From positions 147,446 through 211,445 of the forward strand of contig CAJUMA010000001.1 in assembly GCA_910587065.1 (NCBI GenBank): a stretch of DNA of 64,000 bases, in the 5' to 3' direction. This DNA comes from an uncultured Bacilli bacterium. GTDB taxonomy: Bacteria; Bacillota_I; Bacilli_A; RF39; UBA660. Shown here piece after piece: positions 53,702 through 62,583 of the stretch (position 1 is its first letter; each line of letters starts with the position of its first letter). The notes beneath the pieces were generated by a model. That model was not told where the DNA came from and did no database searches. It saw only the letters and a list, made by a program, of their open reading frames with translations. The translations under genes were made by a program, and so were the position numbers.

Positions 53702-53757
53702 TTGCTTAAGACACTTTTGTATGTTATATTATAGACGTACACGAAAGTGTTTTTTTT
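53702..53757 (+). promoter_or_regulatory. Promoter and hairpin ahead of secE
   Basis: TTGCTT (53702-53707) and TATATT (53725-53730) with a 17 nt spacer. The whole promoter lies inside an inverted repeat (ACACTTTTGTA near 53711 with TACACGAAAGTGT to 53750) followed by a T-run. The full stem can only form in read-through RNA from sigH, so it may act as a terminator for that transcript while the new promoter drives secE. Confidence 0.55.
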
Positions 53758-53783
53758 ATACAAAAAATTTAAGAGGTGTTTTG

Positions 53784-54203
53784 ATGGCAAAAAAAAGAAA
53801 TGAAAATCTTAATATAGAGGATTTAGCTGTTCAAGATAAGACAGCAAAAAAGAAACAAGAAAAAGAATTAAAGAAACAAGAAAAAGAAAATATTTTAAAA
53901 GAAAAGAAAAAAATTGAAAACAAAATTGATGCCTTAGCAAAAGATAAAAAAGCTGCTAAAGACAAAGAATCTAAAAAAGATTTAAAAAAAGAAATAAACA
54001 AATTAAAAAAAGAAAGAAAAGAAATTGGTAAAAAAGACACTTATTTAAGAGATATAAAAAAAGAAATGAATATGGTAAGATGGCCAAGTGCTTCTGAAGT
54101 AGTAAAATATTCTATTGCTTCATTAGTGTTTGTAGCATTTTTCGCATTATTCTTTTATGGAATAGATGCATTATTTGCATTAGTAAAGGACTTGATTAAT
54201 TAA
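53784..54203 (+). CDS. secE: Preprotein translocase subunit SecE with long N-terminal extension
   Basis: The C-terminal 60 residues are SecE: DIKKEMNMVRWPSASEVVKYS followed by one membrane helix (VAFFALFFYGIDAL). Ahead of it lie about 80 residues of Lys- and Glu-rich coiled coil (AKKKQEKELKKQEKENILKE region), absent in Bacillus SecE (59 aa). SecE clamps SecY in the Sec channel. Start ATG 53784, RBS AGAGGTG. The stop overlaps nusG by one base (TAATG). rpmG, usually just ahead, is absent. Confidence 0.92.
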   Translation: MAKKRNENLNIEDLAVQDKTAKKKQEKELKKQEKENILKEKKKIENKIDALAKDKKAAKDKESKKDLKKEINKLKKERKEIGKKDTYLRDIKKEMNMVRWPSASEVVKYSIASLVFVAFFALFFYGIDALFALVKDLIN

Positions 54204-54742
54204 TGGAAAAGTTATGGTACGTTGTTAATACATATTCAGGACATGAATCAAAAGTAAAGGAAAAACTTGAACAAAGAACTGTTTCAATGGGCTTTGAAGA
54301 TTATATATTTAGAATAATTGTCCCAGAAGAAACTGTTATTGAAACAATGAAAGATGGTTCTAAAAAAGAAAAGAAACATAAAATGTTTCCCGGTTATATT
54401 TTAGTTGAAATGATTATGACTGATGAAGCTTGGTATATAGTTCGTAATACGCCAGGTGTTACAGGATTTATCGGATCCTCTGGTAAAGGAGCAAAACCTA
54501 CAGCTTTAATGCCTAATGAAATAGATAAAATATTAATTAACATGGGTATGAGTAGGGTAGATGTTGATGCCGAGCTTAAAGTAGGTACTAGAGTATCTAT
54601 AATTGATGGACCATTCAAAGGAATGGAAGGCAACATTGATTCAATTGATACAGAAAACTCTCGTCTTACTGTACTTATAGATTTATTTGGTCAAGAAACT
54701 CCAGTTGAAGTTGAATTATTCCAAGTAAACATTGCTAATTAA
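54203..54742 (+). CDS. nusG: Transcription termination/antitermination protein NusG
   Basis: The 179 aa protein has the NGN domain (WYVVNTYSGHESKVKEKLEQ, FPGYILVEMIM, GVTGFIGSSGKGAKPTAL) and C-terminal KOW domain (VGTRVSIIDGPFKGMEGNID). It binds RNA polymerase and links it to Rho or ribosomes. Length is standard. It is translationally coupled to secE (TAATG). It ends in a strong terminator, separating it from the ribosomal-protein operon, which is not usual in Bacillus where rplK follows closely. Confidence 0.97.
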   Translation: MEKLWYVVNTYSGHESKVKEKLEQRTVSMGFEDYIFRIIVPEETVIETMKDGSKKEKKHKMFPGYILVEMIMTDEAWYIVRNTPGVTGFIGSSGKGAKPTALMPNEIDKILINMGMSRVDVDAELKVGTRVSIIDGPFKGMEGNIDSIDTENSRLTVLIDLFGQETPVEVELFQVNIAN

Positions 54743-54779
54743 AAAAAACTCATTTAAAAAAACTAAATGAGTTTTTTTT
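54743..54779 (+). terminator. Strong terminator after nusG
   Basis: AAAAAACTCATTTA pairs with TAAATGAGTTTTTT (54743-54756 with about 54764-54777). Confidence 0.85.
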
Positions 54780-54874
54780 ATTTATAAACAGGTATTATTG
54801 AATCATTGCTAAACGTATTATTTAAGAGTATACTTATAAATGATAGAAAGTATTAATGGGAAGATGGGGATCAT

Positions 54875-56191
54875 ATGAATAAAAAGCATTTTATAGTTTT
54901 AATCTTAATATTTTTTATGACTATTGGTTTTGCAACATTAAATACTGTCTTAGAAGTATTCGGAAATGTAGAATTATCAATTAACGAAGAAGATTTTAAA
55001 TTAGAGTTAACTAATTTAACTATTAATGAAGAATCTCATATGGAAGCCATAAGTGAAGATAAACAGTTTTTTACTTTAGTTGGTACGGGAACTGATACAA
55101 TTCAGTATACAGTAACAAACTATAGTCATCAGTATGATGCAGAAGTTGGTTTAATATGTACACCTAATGCTAACGTAACTGTAGAACAAATAGGTTCATT
55201 AGAAGCTCAAAAGGAAATTACAAAAAGTATAACTTTCACAAGTTCAGATAAAGTAGCGTGTCGTTTAAGTATTGAGAAATTAAGTAGGACGGAATATGCC
55301 GAAGACTCTTGCGATTTGACTGGAAAAACAGAATGTTTATTTAAGTTTAGCGGAAGTGAACAAAAATATACATCACAATACGATGGGATATATAAAATAG
55401 AATTATGGGGTGCTCAAGGAGGTAATGCCTTAGGAATAAACAACAATGTTGGTGGGAAAGGCTCTTATGTTTCAGGTCTTATATCATTGCCCAAGGGAAC
55501 AAATTTGTTTATAAATGTCGGTGGGAAAGGCGAAGATGCTAACACTACAGGCGTCCATTATGATGGTAATAAAAGAATTGCTTTAGGTGGCTATAACGGT
55601 GGCGGCAGTGTGCAAGGTATCGGTCAATGTGTTGGTGCTGGTGGTGGCGGAGCAACACATGTTGCACTAGTGAGTGGCTTGCTTTCAACACTTTCCCAAC
55701 AAAAAGAGAACGTTTTAATGGTTGCTAGTGCTGGCGGCGGAGCAAGTCTTGATATTAACAATCGTTCAGCATATGAAGGAACAGGTGGTGCTGGAGGAAT
55801 ACTAAAAGGCTATGATGGGAAAACAACTGGCAATACTCAATGTCTAGCCTATGGAGCAACTCAAACGACAGGCGGAAGATCATGTTCAAGTGCAATTTAT
55901 GGATATTTTGGTGGAAGTAATTATACAGGAACTTCAGTTGAAGTAGATGGTGGAGGCGGTGGCTCTGGTTACTATGGCGGAGGTAACTCCATTTGTTCTG
56001 GTGGTGGAGGCGGGTCATCTTATATTAATGAAAACACTATCTTTACTCCAGTTAATCAAGAATACTTGTTTAGTGATATAGTAACTCATGATGGAGAATC
56101 AAAAGATATGCCAACTTTAAGTGGTTTATCAACAACAATTGGTAATTCAGGTAATGGATATGCCAAAATTACGTATTTAGGGAATAATTAA
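54875..56191 (+). CDS. Secreted or anchored glycine-rich (ALK/LTK-like) surface protein
   Basis: The 438 aa product has an N-terminal hydrophobic segment (about 5-24, signal or anchor). Residues about 25-150 form a beta-rich domain like those in SipW-dependent or camelysin-type surface proteins. The C-terminal part (about 175-435) is a glycine-rich domain: YKIELWGAQGGN, GGKGSYVSGLISLPKGTNLF and many GGGG blocks. This is the ALK/LTK-type Gly-rich domain family. It interrupts the conserved nusG-rplK junction, which suggests a later insertion. It is set between two terminated units. Confidence 0.65.
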   Translation: MNKKHFIVLILIFFMTIGFATLNTVLEVFGNVELSINEEDFKLELTNLTINEESHMEAISEDKQFFTLVGTGTDTIQYTVTNYSHQYDAEVGLICTPNANVTVEQIGSLEAQKEITKSITFTSSDKVACRLSIEKLSRTEYAEDSCDLTGKTECLFKFSGSEQKYTSQYDGIYKIELWGAQGGNALGINNNVGGKGSYVSGLISLPKGTNLFINVGGKGEDANTTGVHYDGNKRIALGGYNGGGSVQGIGQCVGAGGGGATHVALVSGLLSTLSQQKENVLMVASAGGGASLDINNRSAYEGTGGAGGILKGYDGKTTGNTQCLAYGATQTTGGRSCSSAIYGYFGGSNYTGTSVEVDGGGGGSGYYGGGNSICSGGGGGSSYINENTIFTPVNQEYLFSDIVTHDGESKDMPTLSGLSTTIGNSGNGYAKITYLGNN

Positions 56192-56319
56192 TTAATCATT
56201 AAGTAAAATAACTAACATAGTATTATAAAAAGGCAACAATATAAAATAAAAATTACGTTTTATAGTTGCCATTTTTACATTTATGTGTTAATATCTTAAT
56301 TGCTAAAGTTTAATTTAGT

Positions 56320-56372
56320 ATGTGGGAGGGAATGCGGATTAGCCCAAAACCACAAGCGAAAATACGAAAGGA
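56320..56372 (+). promoter_or_regulatory. Putative L1-binding leader of rplK
   Basis: GTGG (56322-56325) and CCAC (56350-56353) close a helix with GGG/CCC (56328-56330 with 56343-56345) and a GCG bulge. This resembles the L1 binding site of 23S rRNA and of L11-operon leaders, where L1 represses its own operon. Not verified by folding. Confidence 0.45.
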
Positions 56373-56382
56373 TGTGTTTTAC

Positions 56383-56964
56383 GTGGCAAAAGAAGTCGTA
56401 AAGAAAATAAAATTACAAATTCCTGCTGGGAAAGCTACACCTGCTCCACCTGTTGGAACAGTTTTAGGACCTGCTGGAATTAATTTACAAGAGTTCGTTA
56501 CAAAATATAATGACGCTACTAGAGATAAAATGGGCGATATAATCCCAGTTGAAATTTCTGTTTATGAAGATAGAACATTTGATTTTGTATTGAAAACACC
56601 ACCAGCAGCTGACTTAATCAAGAAATATGCGAAGATTAAATCTGGTTCAAAGAAAGGTGCTCACGAAATTGTTGGTACTATTTCTAAGGCGGATGCAAAA
56701 GCTATAGCTGAGATTAAGATGCCAGATCTAAATGCTTATACAATTGATGAAGCAATTGATATCGTAGCTGGTACTGCAAGAAATATGGGTGTTGCTATTT
56801 CCGGACTTAACGATGCAGAATTAGCTGAAGAAGCTGCAGAAGCTGCAGTTAAAGAAGCAGAGGAAGCTAAAAGAGAAGCTAAGTTAGAAGAAATGGAAGC
56901 ATCTTTAGCAAATGACAACGTTGAAGTAGAAGTAATTACTGAAAAAGCAGAAGAGACAGAATAA
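56383..56964 (+). CDS. rplK: Ribosomal protein L11 with acidic C-terminal tail
   Basis: L11 sits at the GTPase centre of the 50S subunit. The family signature is clear: VKKIKLQIPAGKATPAPPVG, then LGPAGINLQEFVTKYNDATR, ending at about residue 142 with GTARNMGVAIS. An extra tail of about 50 residues, rich in Glu and Ala (EEAAEAAVKEAEEAKREAKL), follows, so the protein is 193 aa against the usual 141. I start at GTG 56383, about 12 nt after AAAGGA. The longer frame from 56320 includes the leader. Confidence 0.95.
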   Translation: MAKEVVKKIKLQIPAGKATPAPPVGTVLGPAGINLQEFVTKYNDATRDKMGDIIPVEISVYEDRTFDFVLKTPPAADLIKKYAKIKSGSKKGAHEIVGTISKADAKAIAEIKMPDLNAYTIDEAIDIVAGTARNMGVAISGLNDAELAEEAAEAAVKEAEEAKREAKLEEMEASLANDNVEVEVITEKAEETE

Positions 56965-57023
56965 TAATTAAAATTGAATAGAACAATAAAATCCGCTAAT
57001 AAACCACGATTGGAGGAAAACGT

Positions 57024-57722
57024 ATGAGAAAGTTTGGAAAAAAATATGTGGAAGCTTCTAAAAAAGTCGAGAAGAATAAAAACTACGACATTACTGAAGC
57101 AGTTAAGTTAGCTAAAGAAACTAGCACTACTAAATTTGATAGTTCAGTTGAGCTAGCAGTAAAACTTAATATTGATACTAAAAAAGCTGATCAACAATTA
57201 AGAGGATCATTGGTACTACCTAATGGTAATGGTAAAACTAAAAGAATTTTAGTTTTAGCTAAAGGTGCTCAAGCTGAAGCTGCCAAAAAAGCTGGTGCTG
57301 ACTTTGTTGGAGAACAAGATATGATTGACAAAATTGAAAAAGAAAATTGGTTCGATTTTGATGTTATCATAGCTACTCCTGATATGATGCCTTCTTTAGG
57401 AAAAATTGGTAAAGTTTTAGGACCTAAAGGTTTAATGCCAAATCCTAAGACTGGAACTGTTACACCAACTCCAGAAAAAACTGTTGAAGATGTTAAAAAA
57501 GGTATGATTGAATACAGAGCAGATTCTTATGGAAATATCCATTGCTCAGTTGGAAAAGTATCTTTTACAGAAGAAGCTTTAAAAGAAAACATTTTATATG
57601 TATTAACAACACTTAACAAAGCTAAACCTAGCACTGTTAAAGGAAAATACATTCAAAACATTTCTTTATCTACAACTATGGGTCCTGGTATCCATGTAGA
57701 TCAAAACACTGTTGACATGTAA
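57024..57722 (+). CDS. rplA: Ribosomal protein L1
   Basis: Forms the L1 stalk and regulates its operon by binding the leader. Complete (232 aa) with the signatures LGPKGLMPNPKTGTVT and IEYRADSYGNIHCSVGK and the C-terminal STTMGPGIHVDQNTV. A good RBS (TTGGAGG) precedes ATG. It follows rplK by 59 nt, then comes the L10 leader. Length and order match the Bacillus operon. Confidence 0.98.
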   Translation: MRKFGKKYVEASKKVEKNKNYDITEAVKLAKETSTTKFDSSVELAVKLNIDTKKADQQLRGSLVLPNGNGKTKRILVLAKGAQAEAAKKAGADFVGEQDMIDKIEKENWFDFDVIIATPDMMPSLGKIGKVLGPKGLMPNPKTGTVTPTPEKTVEDVKKGMIEYRADSYGNIHCSVGKVSFTEEALKENILYVLTTLNKAKPSTVKGKYIQNISLSTTMGPGIHVDQNTVDM

Positions 57723-57739
57723 TTGTTAACGTGTTATAT

Positions 57740-57856
57740 TAACAAATGAAAAAACGAGTACCGAAGACAGTAGGGGAGAAATCTTAATAATCCTACCGAG
57801 GGAGAGTTATATATCTTTTAATATATAAACTTTCCTTATCAGGAAAGTTTTTTTAT
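57740..57856 (+). promoter_or_regulatory. L10 (rplJ) leader with attenuator
   Basis: The conserved L10 leader core is visible: CCGAAGACAGTAGG (57761-57774) and the distal CCTACCGAGG (57792-57801), which pair as TAGG/CCTA. A terminator follows, with AAACTTTCC (57827-57835) pairing GGAAAGTTT (57842-57850) and a T-run. L10(L12)4 binds this leader to repress rplJ-rplL. Confidence 0.85.
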
Positions 57857-57877
57857 AAAATATTGAGGAGGACATAT

Positions 57878-58375
57878 ATGGCAAGCGAGAAAATTCTAGA
57901 ATCTAAACGTGAAGTAGTTGCTGAGATTACTGATAAATTAAAGAACTCAGAGTCTGTAATTTTATTCAAATATTCTGAATCAACTGTTTCTGATATGCAA
58001 GAATTACGTAGAAATCTAAAAAATATTGGCAGCGAAGTTAAAATATACAAGAATACTCTTGTAAAAAGAGCTTTAGACGATATAAAGATTGACTTAAGTG
58101 AATTCCTAGAAGGACCTAATGCTATCGTATTTGGTGAATCTTTATTAGAACCAATTAAAGTTCTTGATAAATTTGCTAAAGACCATAAGAATATACAAGT
58201 TATTACTGGTATAATCAAAGGTGAAGTTGTATCACTTGATACAATAAAAGAATACGCATCAATTCCATCAATGGAAGGATTACTTACTATGTTTGCTGGT
58301 GGCTTGATAGAACACTTAAAAAATCTATCTATTGCACTTAATTTATATGCCGACAAATTAGGTGAAGAAAACTAA
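57878..58375 (+). CDS. rplJ: Ribosomal protein L10
   Basis: L10 anchors L7/L12 dimers to the stalk. From ATG 57878 (GAGGAGG 6 nt upstream) the protein is 165 aa. It shows LRRNLKNIGSEVKIYKNTLV, the FGESLLEPIKVLDKFA core and the C-terminal helix LIEHLKNLSIALNLYADKL that holds L12. The TTG-started longer frame includes the RBS and is not used. Confidence 0.97.
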   Translation: MASEKILESKREVVAEITDKLKNSESVILFKYSESTVSDMQELRRNLKNIGSEVKIYKNTLVKRALDDIKIDLSEFLEGPNAIVFGESLLEPIKVLDKFAKDHKNIQVITGIIKGEVVSLDTIKEYASIPSMEGLLTMFAGGLIEHLKNLSIALNLYADKLGEEN

Positions 58376-58395
58376 TTAAGGGAAGGAAGATTATA

Positions 58396-58764
58396 ATGGC
58401 AAAATTATCTACAAATGAAATTATTGACGCTATAGGCGAAATGACTATTCTTGAAGTTAAAGAATTAGTTGATGCTATGAAAGAAAAATTTGGAGTAGAT
58501 CCAAGTGCTGTAGCTGTAGCAGCTGCTCCAGTAGCTGGTGCTGAGGCTGAAGGATCATCAACAAAAACTGTTGTATTAAAAGATGCTGGAGCTTCTAAAA
58601 TTGCAGTAATCAAAGTAATTAGAGAAATTACTGGATTAGGATTAGTTGAGGCAAAAGCTGTAGCCGACAATGGTGGAAACATTAAAGAAAATGTTGCTGC
58701 TGATGAAGCTGAGCAAATAAAAGCTCAATTAGAAGAAGCTGGAGCAACTGTTGAATTAGCATAG
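58396..58764 (+). CDS. rplL: Ribosomal protein L7/L12
   Basis: The 122 aa stalk protein recruits translation factors. The N-terminal dimerisation domain, Ala-rich hinge (AVAVAAAPVAGAEAEG, about 38-53) and C-terminal domain (KTVVLKDAGASKIAVIKVIR, GLGLVEAKAVADN) are complete. RBS GGAAGGA. It ends the operon at a terminator. rpoB and rpoC, which follow rplL in most bacteria, are not here. Confidence 0.98.
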   Translation: MAKLSTNEIIDAIGEMTILEVKELVDAMKEKFGVDPSAVAVAAAPVAGAEAEGSSTKTVVLKDAGASKIAVIKVIREITGLGLVEAKAVADNGGNIKENVAADEAEQIKAQLEEAGATVELA

Positions 58765-58780
58765 TTTTATCTATGATTTA

Positions 58781-58805
58781 AAAGCTCACTAAGTGGGCTT
58801 TTTTT
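58781..58805 (+). terminator. Terminator after rplL
   Basis: AAAGCTCAC (58781-58789) pairs with GTGGGCTTT (58793-58801), one T-G wobble, followed by T residues. Confidence 0.8.
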
Positions 58806-58881
58806 GTGGTAAAATATAAAAAATAATAGTGCATAGTTTTTTTTCAAATCTCTAAGTGCTATAATTCTATTAGGTGATGAG

Positions 58882-59013
58882 ATGAAGAATAAAAAAATAG
58901 ATAATAAGGGTTGGGGATTTGGAACCATGATTGCTTTAATGGGAATTATTTTTCTTTTTGGTCTTGTCGCTTTGTATTACATATTTAGATTACATGATGG
59001 AGGCCTTATATGA
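58882..59013 (+). CDS. Small single-span membrane protein (43 aa)
   Basis: ATG 58882 (RBS AGGTGATG) to TGA 59011-59013 gives a basic N-terminus, a Trp-Gly pair and one long hydrophobic helix (MIALMGIIFLFGLVALYYIF). It is driven by an extended -10 (TGCTATAAT, 58860-58865). The next gene overlaps by 4 nt (ATGA). No family recognised. The two form an operon where rpoBC usually stand. Confidence 0.6.
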   Translation: MKNKKIDNKGWGFGTMIALMGIIFLFGLVALYYIFRLHDGGLI

Positions 59014-59354
59014 AAAAGATGATTATTGCTTGGATATTAATCGCGATTCTGTTATTCGGAACAATCTACTTTATAGGTATTAGGGTTAACAAAGAGTACA
59101 AAGATTATCGAGATTACGAGGCAGATCTTATAGAATCAGCCACTGTTTTCCTAAATATAAATGAAAGAAAAATAAATGCTGGTGAAAAGAAAAAAATAAC
59201 CGTTGCTGAACTGTTGAAAAGCGGAGCCTTATCAACAAATAAAATTAATGACGATGAATGCGATGGTTACGTAACTGTTAAAAATAATGGTGTAAATTAT
59301 GATTATAAAGCTTATATAAAATGTAAAAAATATACATCTGTAGACTATAAGTAA
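59010..59354 (+). CDS. Membrane-anchored small extracellular protein
   Basis: The 114 aa product has an N-terminal membrane helix (about 4-24) with a short basic start and a soluble outside part. An LIESATVFLNI helix is followed by VAELLKSGAL and a short beta part (GYVTVKNNGVNYDYKAYIKC) with a Cys pair (CDGY and IKC). This recalls minor pilin-like proteins with a long N-terminal helix, but no prepilin cleavage motif is obvious. It overlaps the preceding tiny gene. Function unknown. Confidence 0.5.
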   Translation: MKKMIIAWILIAILLFGTIYFIGIRVNKEYKDYRDYEADLIESATVFLNINERKINAGEKKKITVAELLKSGALSTNKINDDECDGYVTVKNNGVNYDYKAYIKCKKYTSVDYK

Positions 59355-59392
59355 TAAATAATCTGTAAACAGCATATATATTAAAAAATGTG

Positions 59393-59421
59393 TTGACATA
59401 AATTAGCAAAAATGTTATATT
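59393..59421 (+). promoter_or_regulatory. Strong promoter of the rpsL-rpsG-fusA operon
   Basis: TTGACA (59393-59398) and TATATT (59416-59421, with TG before it) with a 17 nt spacer. Confidence 0.85.
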
Positions 59422-59427
59422 AAGAAC

Positions 59428-59512
59428 GCGTTTGGAATTAGGTTTCACCTAGGTGGGACCTAGTTTTAAGGGGAATTCGATACACCAGGATGTGTGTACG
59501 TAGAAAGGGAAT
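59428..59512 (+). promoter_or_regulatory. Structured leader of rpsL
   Basis: TAGGT and ACCTA frame the palindrome CACCTAGGTG, and a second hairpin has ACAC/GTGT arms. This leader could be an autoregulatory site for S7 or S12, but no known motif is evident. Confidence 0.35.
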
Positions 59513-59514
59513 AT

Positions 59515-59934
59515 ATGACTACTATCAATCAATTAGTAAGAAAGAAAAGAACAAAGAAAGTAAGAAAAGGTAAGAGTCCTGTACTAAATGTTGGATTTAA
59601 TTCAATGAAGAGAAAAACTACTGATACAAACCATCCACAAATGCGTGGAGTATGTACTCGTGTAGGAACTAAGACTCCAAAGAAACCAAACTCAGCATTA
59701 AGAAAATATGCTCGTGTTAGATTATCTAATGGACGTGAAGTTGATACTTACATTCCAGGTGAAGGACATAACTTACAAGAGCATTCAGTTGTTCTAATTC
59801 GTGGTGGACGTGTTAAGGACTTAATCGGTGTACGTTACCATGTAATCCGTGGAGCATTAGACACTCAAGGTGTTAATGAACGTAAACAAGGAAGAAGTAA
59901 ATACGGTACTAAAAAACCAAAAGATAATAAATAA
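59515..59934 (+). CDS. rpsL: Ribosomal protein S12
   Basis: S12 governs decoding accuracy. From ATG 59515 (AGAAAGGG about 8 nt upstream) it has 139 aa with [11 protein letters not shown], the streptomycin-region [40 protein letters not shown] and [10 protein letters not shown]. The longer GTG frame from 59494 runs through the RBS and is rejected. First gene of the S12-S7-EF-G transcript. Confidence 0.98.
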   Translation: MTTINQLVRKKRTKKVRKGKSPVLNVGFNSMKRKTTDTNHPQMRGVCTRVGTKTPKKPNSALRKYARVRLSNGREVDTYIPGEGHNLQEHSVVLIRGGRVKDLIGVRYHVIRGALDTQGVNERKQGRSKYGTKKPKDNK

Positions 59935-59955
59935 AAATAATAAGGAGGAAAGAAT

Positions 59956-60423
59956 ATGCGTAAAAGACGTGCTGAAAAACGCGATGTATTACCAGACGCT
60001 ATTTATAACTCAAAAGTTGTTACTAAATTAATTAACACCATTATGTTAGATGGGAAAAAAGGAACAGCTGAAAAGATATTATATGAAGCATTTGATAATA
60101 TTCGCGAAAAAACTGGAAAAGAACCTATGGAAGTTTTCCAAAGTGCACTAGAAAATATACAACCAGCCTTGGAGGTTAAATCTCGTCGTGTTGGTGGAAC
60201 TAACGTTCAAGTACCAATTGAAGTTAGTGATGAGAGAGGATTAACGCTAGCATTAAGATGGTTAGTTCAATATGCTAGAAATGGTCGTGGAAGAACTATG
60301 GCCGAGAAATTAGCAAATGAGATTATGGATGCATCCGAAGGAACAGGCGGAGCTGCCAAAAAACGTGAAGATACTCACAGAATGGCTGAAGCTAATAAAG
60401 CATTCGCTCATTATAGATGGTAG
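59956..60423 (+). CDS. rpsG: Ribosomal protein S7
   Basis: Complete 155 aa S7, an organiser of the 30S head that contacts tRNA in the exit site. Signatures: [45 protein letters not shown] and the C-terminal [30 protein letters not shown]. 21 nt after rpsL. Its stop overlaps the fusA RBS. Confidence 0.98.
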   Translation: MRKRRAEKRDVLPDAIYNSKVVTKLINTIMLDGKKGTAEKILYEAFDNIREKTGKEPMEVFQSALENIQPALEVKSRRVGGTNVQVPIEVSDERGLTLALRWLVQYARNGRGRTMAEKLANEIMDASEGTGGAAKKREDTHRMAEANKAFAHYRW

Positions 60424-60432
60424 GTGGATTTT

Positions 60433-62505
60433 ATGGCAAGAGACGTTTCTATTGATAAATTAAGAAATATCGGTATCATGGCTCATATTGATGCTGGTAA
60501 AACGACTACCACTGAAAGAATTTTATTCCTAACTGGAATAACTCATAAAATTGGTGAAACACATAATGGTGAATCACAAATGGACTGGATGGCACAAGAG
60601 CAAGAAAGAGGTATCACAATTACTTCTGCTGCAACTACTTGTCATTGGAATGGATACAGACTTAATATCATTGATACTCCAGGTCACGTAGACTTTACTA
60701 TCGAAGTTCAAAGAAGCTTAAGAGTACTAGATGGTGCTGTTGCATTAATTGATGCACAAGCAGGCGTTGAACCTCAAACAGAAACTGTTTGGAGACAAGC
60801 AAATGAATATAAAGTTCCAAGAATGATTTGTGCTAATAAAATGGAAAAAATGGGAGCAGACTTCTATTACAGTTTAAATACTATTAAAGATCGTTTAGGA
60901 GCAAATGCTGCACCTATTCTTCTACCAATTGGAGCTGAACAAGATTATACTGGTTATGTTGATCTAGTAACAATGAAAGCATACAAATATGATGGATCAG
61001 ACAAGCAAGAATTAGAAGAAATAGAAATTCCAGCTGATATGACTGCTAAGTCTGAAGAATATAGAACTAAGTTAATTGAAGCAGTTGCTGATTTTGATGA
61101 AGAACTAATGATGACTTACCTTGATGGTGGAGAAATCACAGTAGATGCATTAAAGAAAGCAATACGTACTGCAACATTATCTGTTGGATTCTTCCCAGTA
61201 TTATGTGCAGATGCTTTAGGAAACAAAGGTACTCGTACATTACTTGATGCTGTAATTGACTATTTACCAGCACCAACTGATATTGAAGCTATTGAATGTA
61301 CTGATAAGAACGGAAATGATGTAAAACGTCATCCAAGTGATTCAGAACCATTCACAGCATTAGCATTCAAGATAATGACTGACCCATTCGTTGGTAGACT
61401 TTCATTCTTCAGAGTATACTCTGGTAAATTAACTAGTGGATCATATGTAATGAACTCAACTAAGGGAGAAAAAGAAAGAATCGGTCGTATTTTACAAATG
61501 CATGCAAATCAACGTAAAGAAATTACAGAAGTTTATGCAGGTGAAATTGCTGCTGCAGTAGGTTTAAAAAATACTACAACAGCTGATACATTATGTGATG
61601 AAAAGAACTTCTGTATCATGAAGGGTATGGAATTCCCAGAACCAGTTATTGATATAGCAATTGAACCTAAGAGTAAAAATGACCAAGATAAAATGGCTAT
61701 AGCTATTCAAAAACTAGTTGAAGAAGATCCAACTCTAAGAGTTAAAACTGATTCTGAAACAGGACAAACTGTTTTATCGGGAATGGGTGAATTACACTTA
61801 GATATTATAGTTGACCGCATGAAGCGTGAATTCAATGTTGAGTGTAATAAAGGTAGACCTCAAGTTGCTTACCGTGAAACTATTACGGTTGCAGGTGACT
61901 GTGAAGGTAAATACATTAAGCAATCAGGTGGACGTGGCCAATACGGACATGTTTGGGTTAAATTTGAACCAAACCCAGGTAAAGGATATGAGTTCGTTGA
62001 TGGTATCGTTGGTGGAGTTGTTCCTCGTGAATATATTCCAGTAACTGATAAAGGATTACAAGAAGCAATGCAAGGTGGAATTCTTGCTGGATATCCACTA
62101 GTAGATGTTAAAGCTACATTATTTGATGGATCATACCATGATGTAGACTCATCAGAAATGGCCTTCAAAATAGCTGCATCTATGGCTTTAAAAGAAGCTA
62201 AGAATAAATGTAAAGCAGTACTTCTTGAACCAATCATGAAAGTTGTTGTTGATGTACCTGAAGAATACATGGGTAATGTAATGGGTGACTTGACAAGTCG
62301 TCGTGGACGTCCACTTGGACAAGAATCAATTGGTAATACTTTAAGAATCCAAGCTATGGTACCATTATCAGAAATGTTTGGTTATGCAACAGATTTAAGA
62401 AGTAATACACAAGGTAGAGGTAACTTCCAAATGGAAAAAGACCACTACGAAGAAGTACCTAAATCAATCGCTGAAGAAATTATTAAGAAAAACAGCGTAA
62501 ATTAA
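60433..62505 (+). CDS. fusA: Elongation factor G
   Basis: The GTPase translocates tRNA and mRNA on the ribosome. From ATG 60433 (AGGTGG 5 nt upstream) it has 690 aa. G1 is [15 protein letters not shown], the switch region [16 protein letters not shown]3 [15 protein letters not shown] and G4 ANKMEKMG. Domains II-V follow to [18 protein letters not shown]. The GTG-start frame from 60424 overlaps the rpsG stop and is not needed. Confidence 0.98.
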   Translation: MARDVSIDKLRNIGIMAHIDAGKTTTTERILFLTGITHKIGETHNGESQMDWMAQEQERGITITSAATTCHWNGYRLNIIDTPGHVDFTIEVQRSLRVLDGAVALIDAQAGVEPQTETVWRQANEYKVPRMICANKMEKMGADFYYSLNTIKDRLGANAAPILLPIGAEQDYTGYVDLVTMKAYKYDGSDKQELEEIEIPADMTAKSEEYRTKLIEAVADFDEELMMTYLDGGEITVDALKKAIRTATLSVGFFPVLCADALGNKGTRTLLDAVIDYLPAPTDIEAIECTDKNGNDVKRHPSDSEPFTALAFKIMTDPFVGRLSFFRVYSGKLTSGSYVMNSTKGEKERIGRILQMHANQRKEITEVYAGEIAAAVGLKNTTTADTLCDEKNFCIMKGMEFPEPVIDIAIEPKSKNDQDKMAIAIQKLVEEDPTLRVKTDSETGQTVLSGMGELHLDIIVDRMKREFNVECNKGRPQVAYRETITVAGDCEGKYIKQSGGRGQYGHVWVKFEPNPGKGYEFVDGIVGGVVPREYIPVTDKGLQEAMQGGILAGYPLVDVKATLFDGSYHDVDSSEMAFKIAASMALKEAKNKCKAVLLEPIMKVVVDVPEEYMGNVMGDLTSRRGRPLGQESIGNTLRIQAMVPLSEMFGYATDLRSNTQGRGNFQMEKDHYEEVPKSIAEEIIKKNSVN

Positions 62506-62583
62506 GAATAATACTTGATTTAATATCAAGAATTAGATAAAATAAATTTGTTAGATTAACAAAAAAGGAAAGAGGAATAAATT

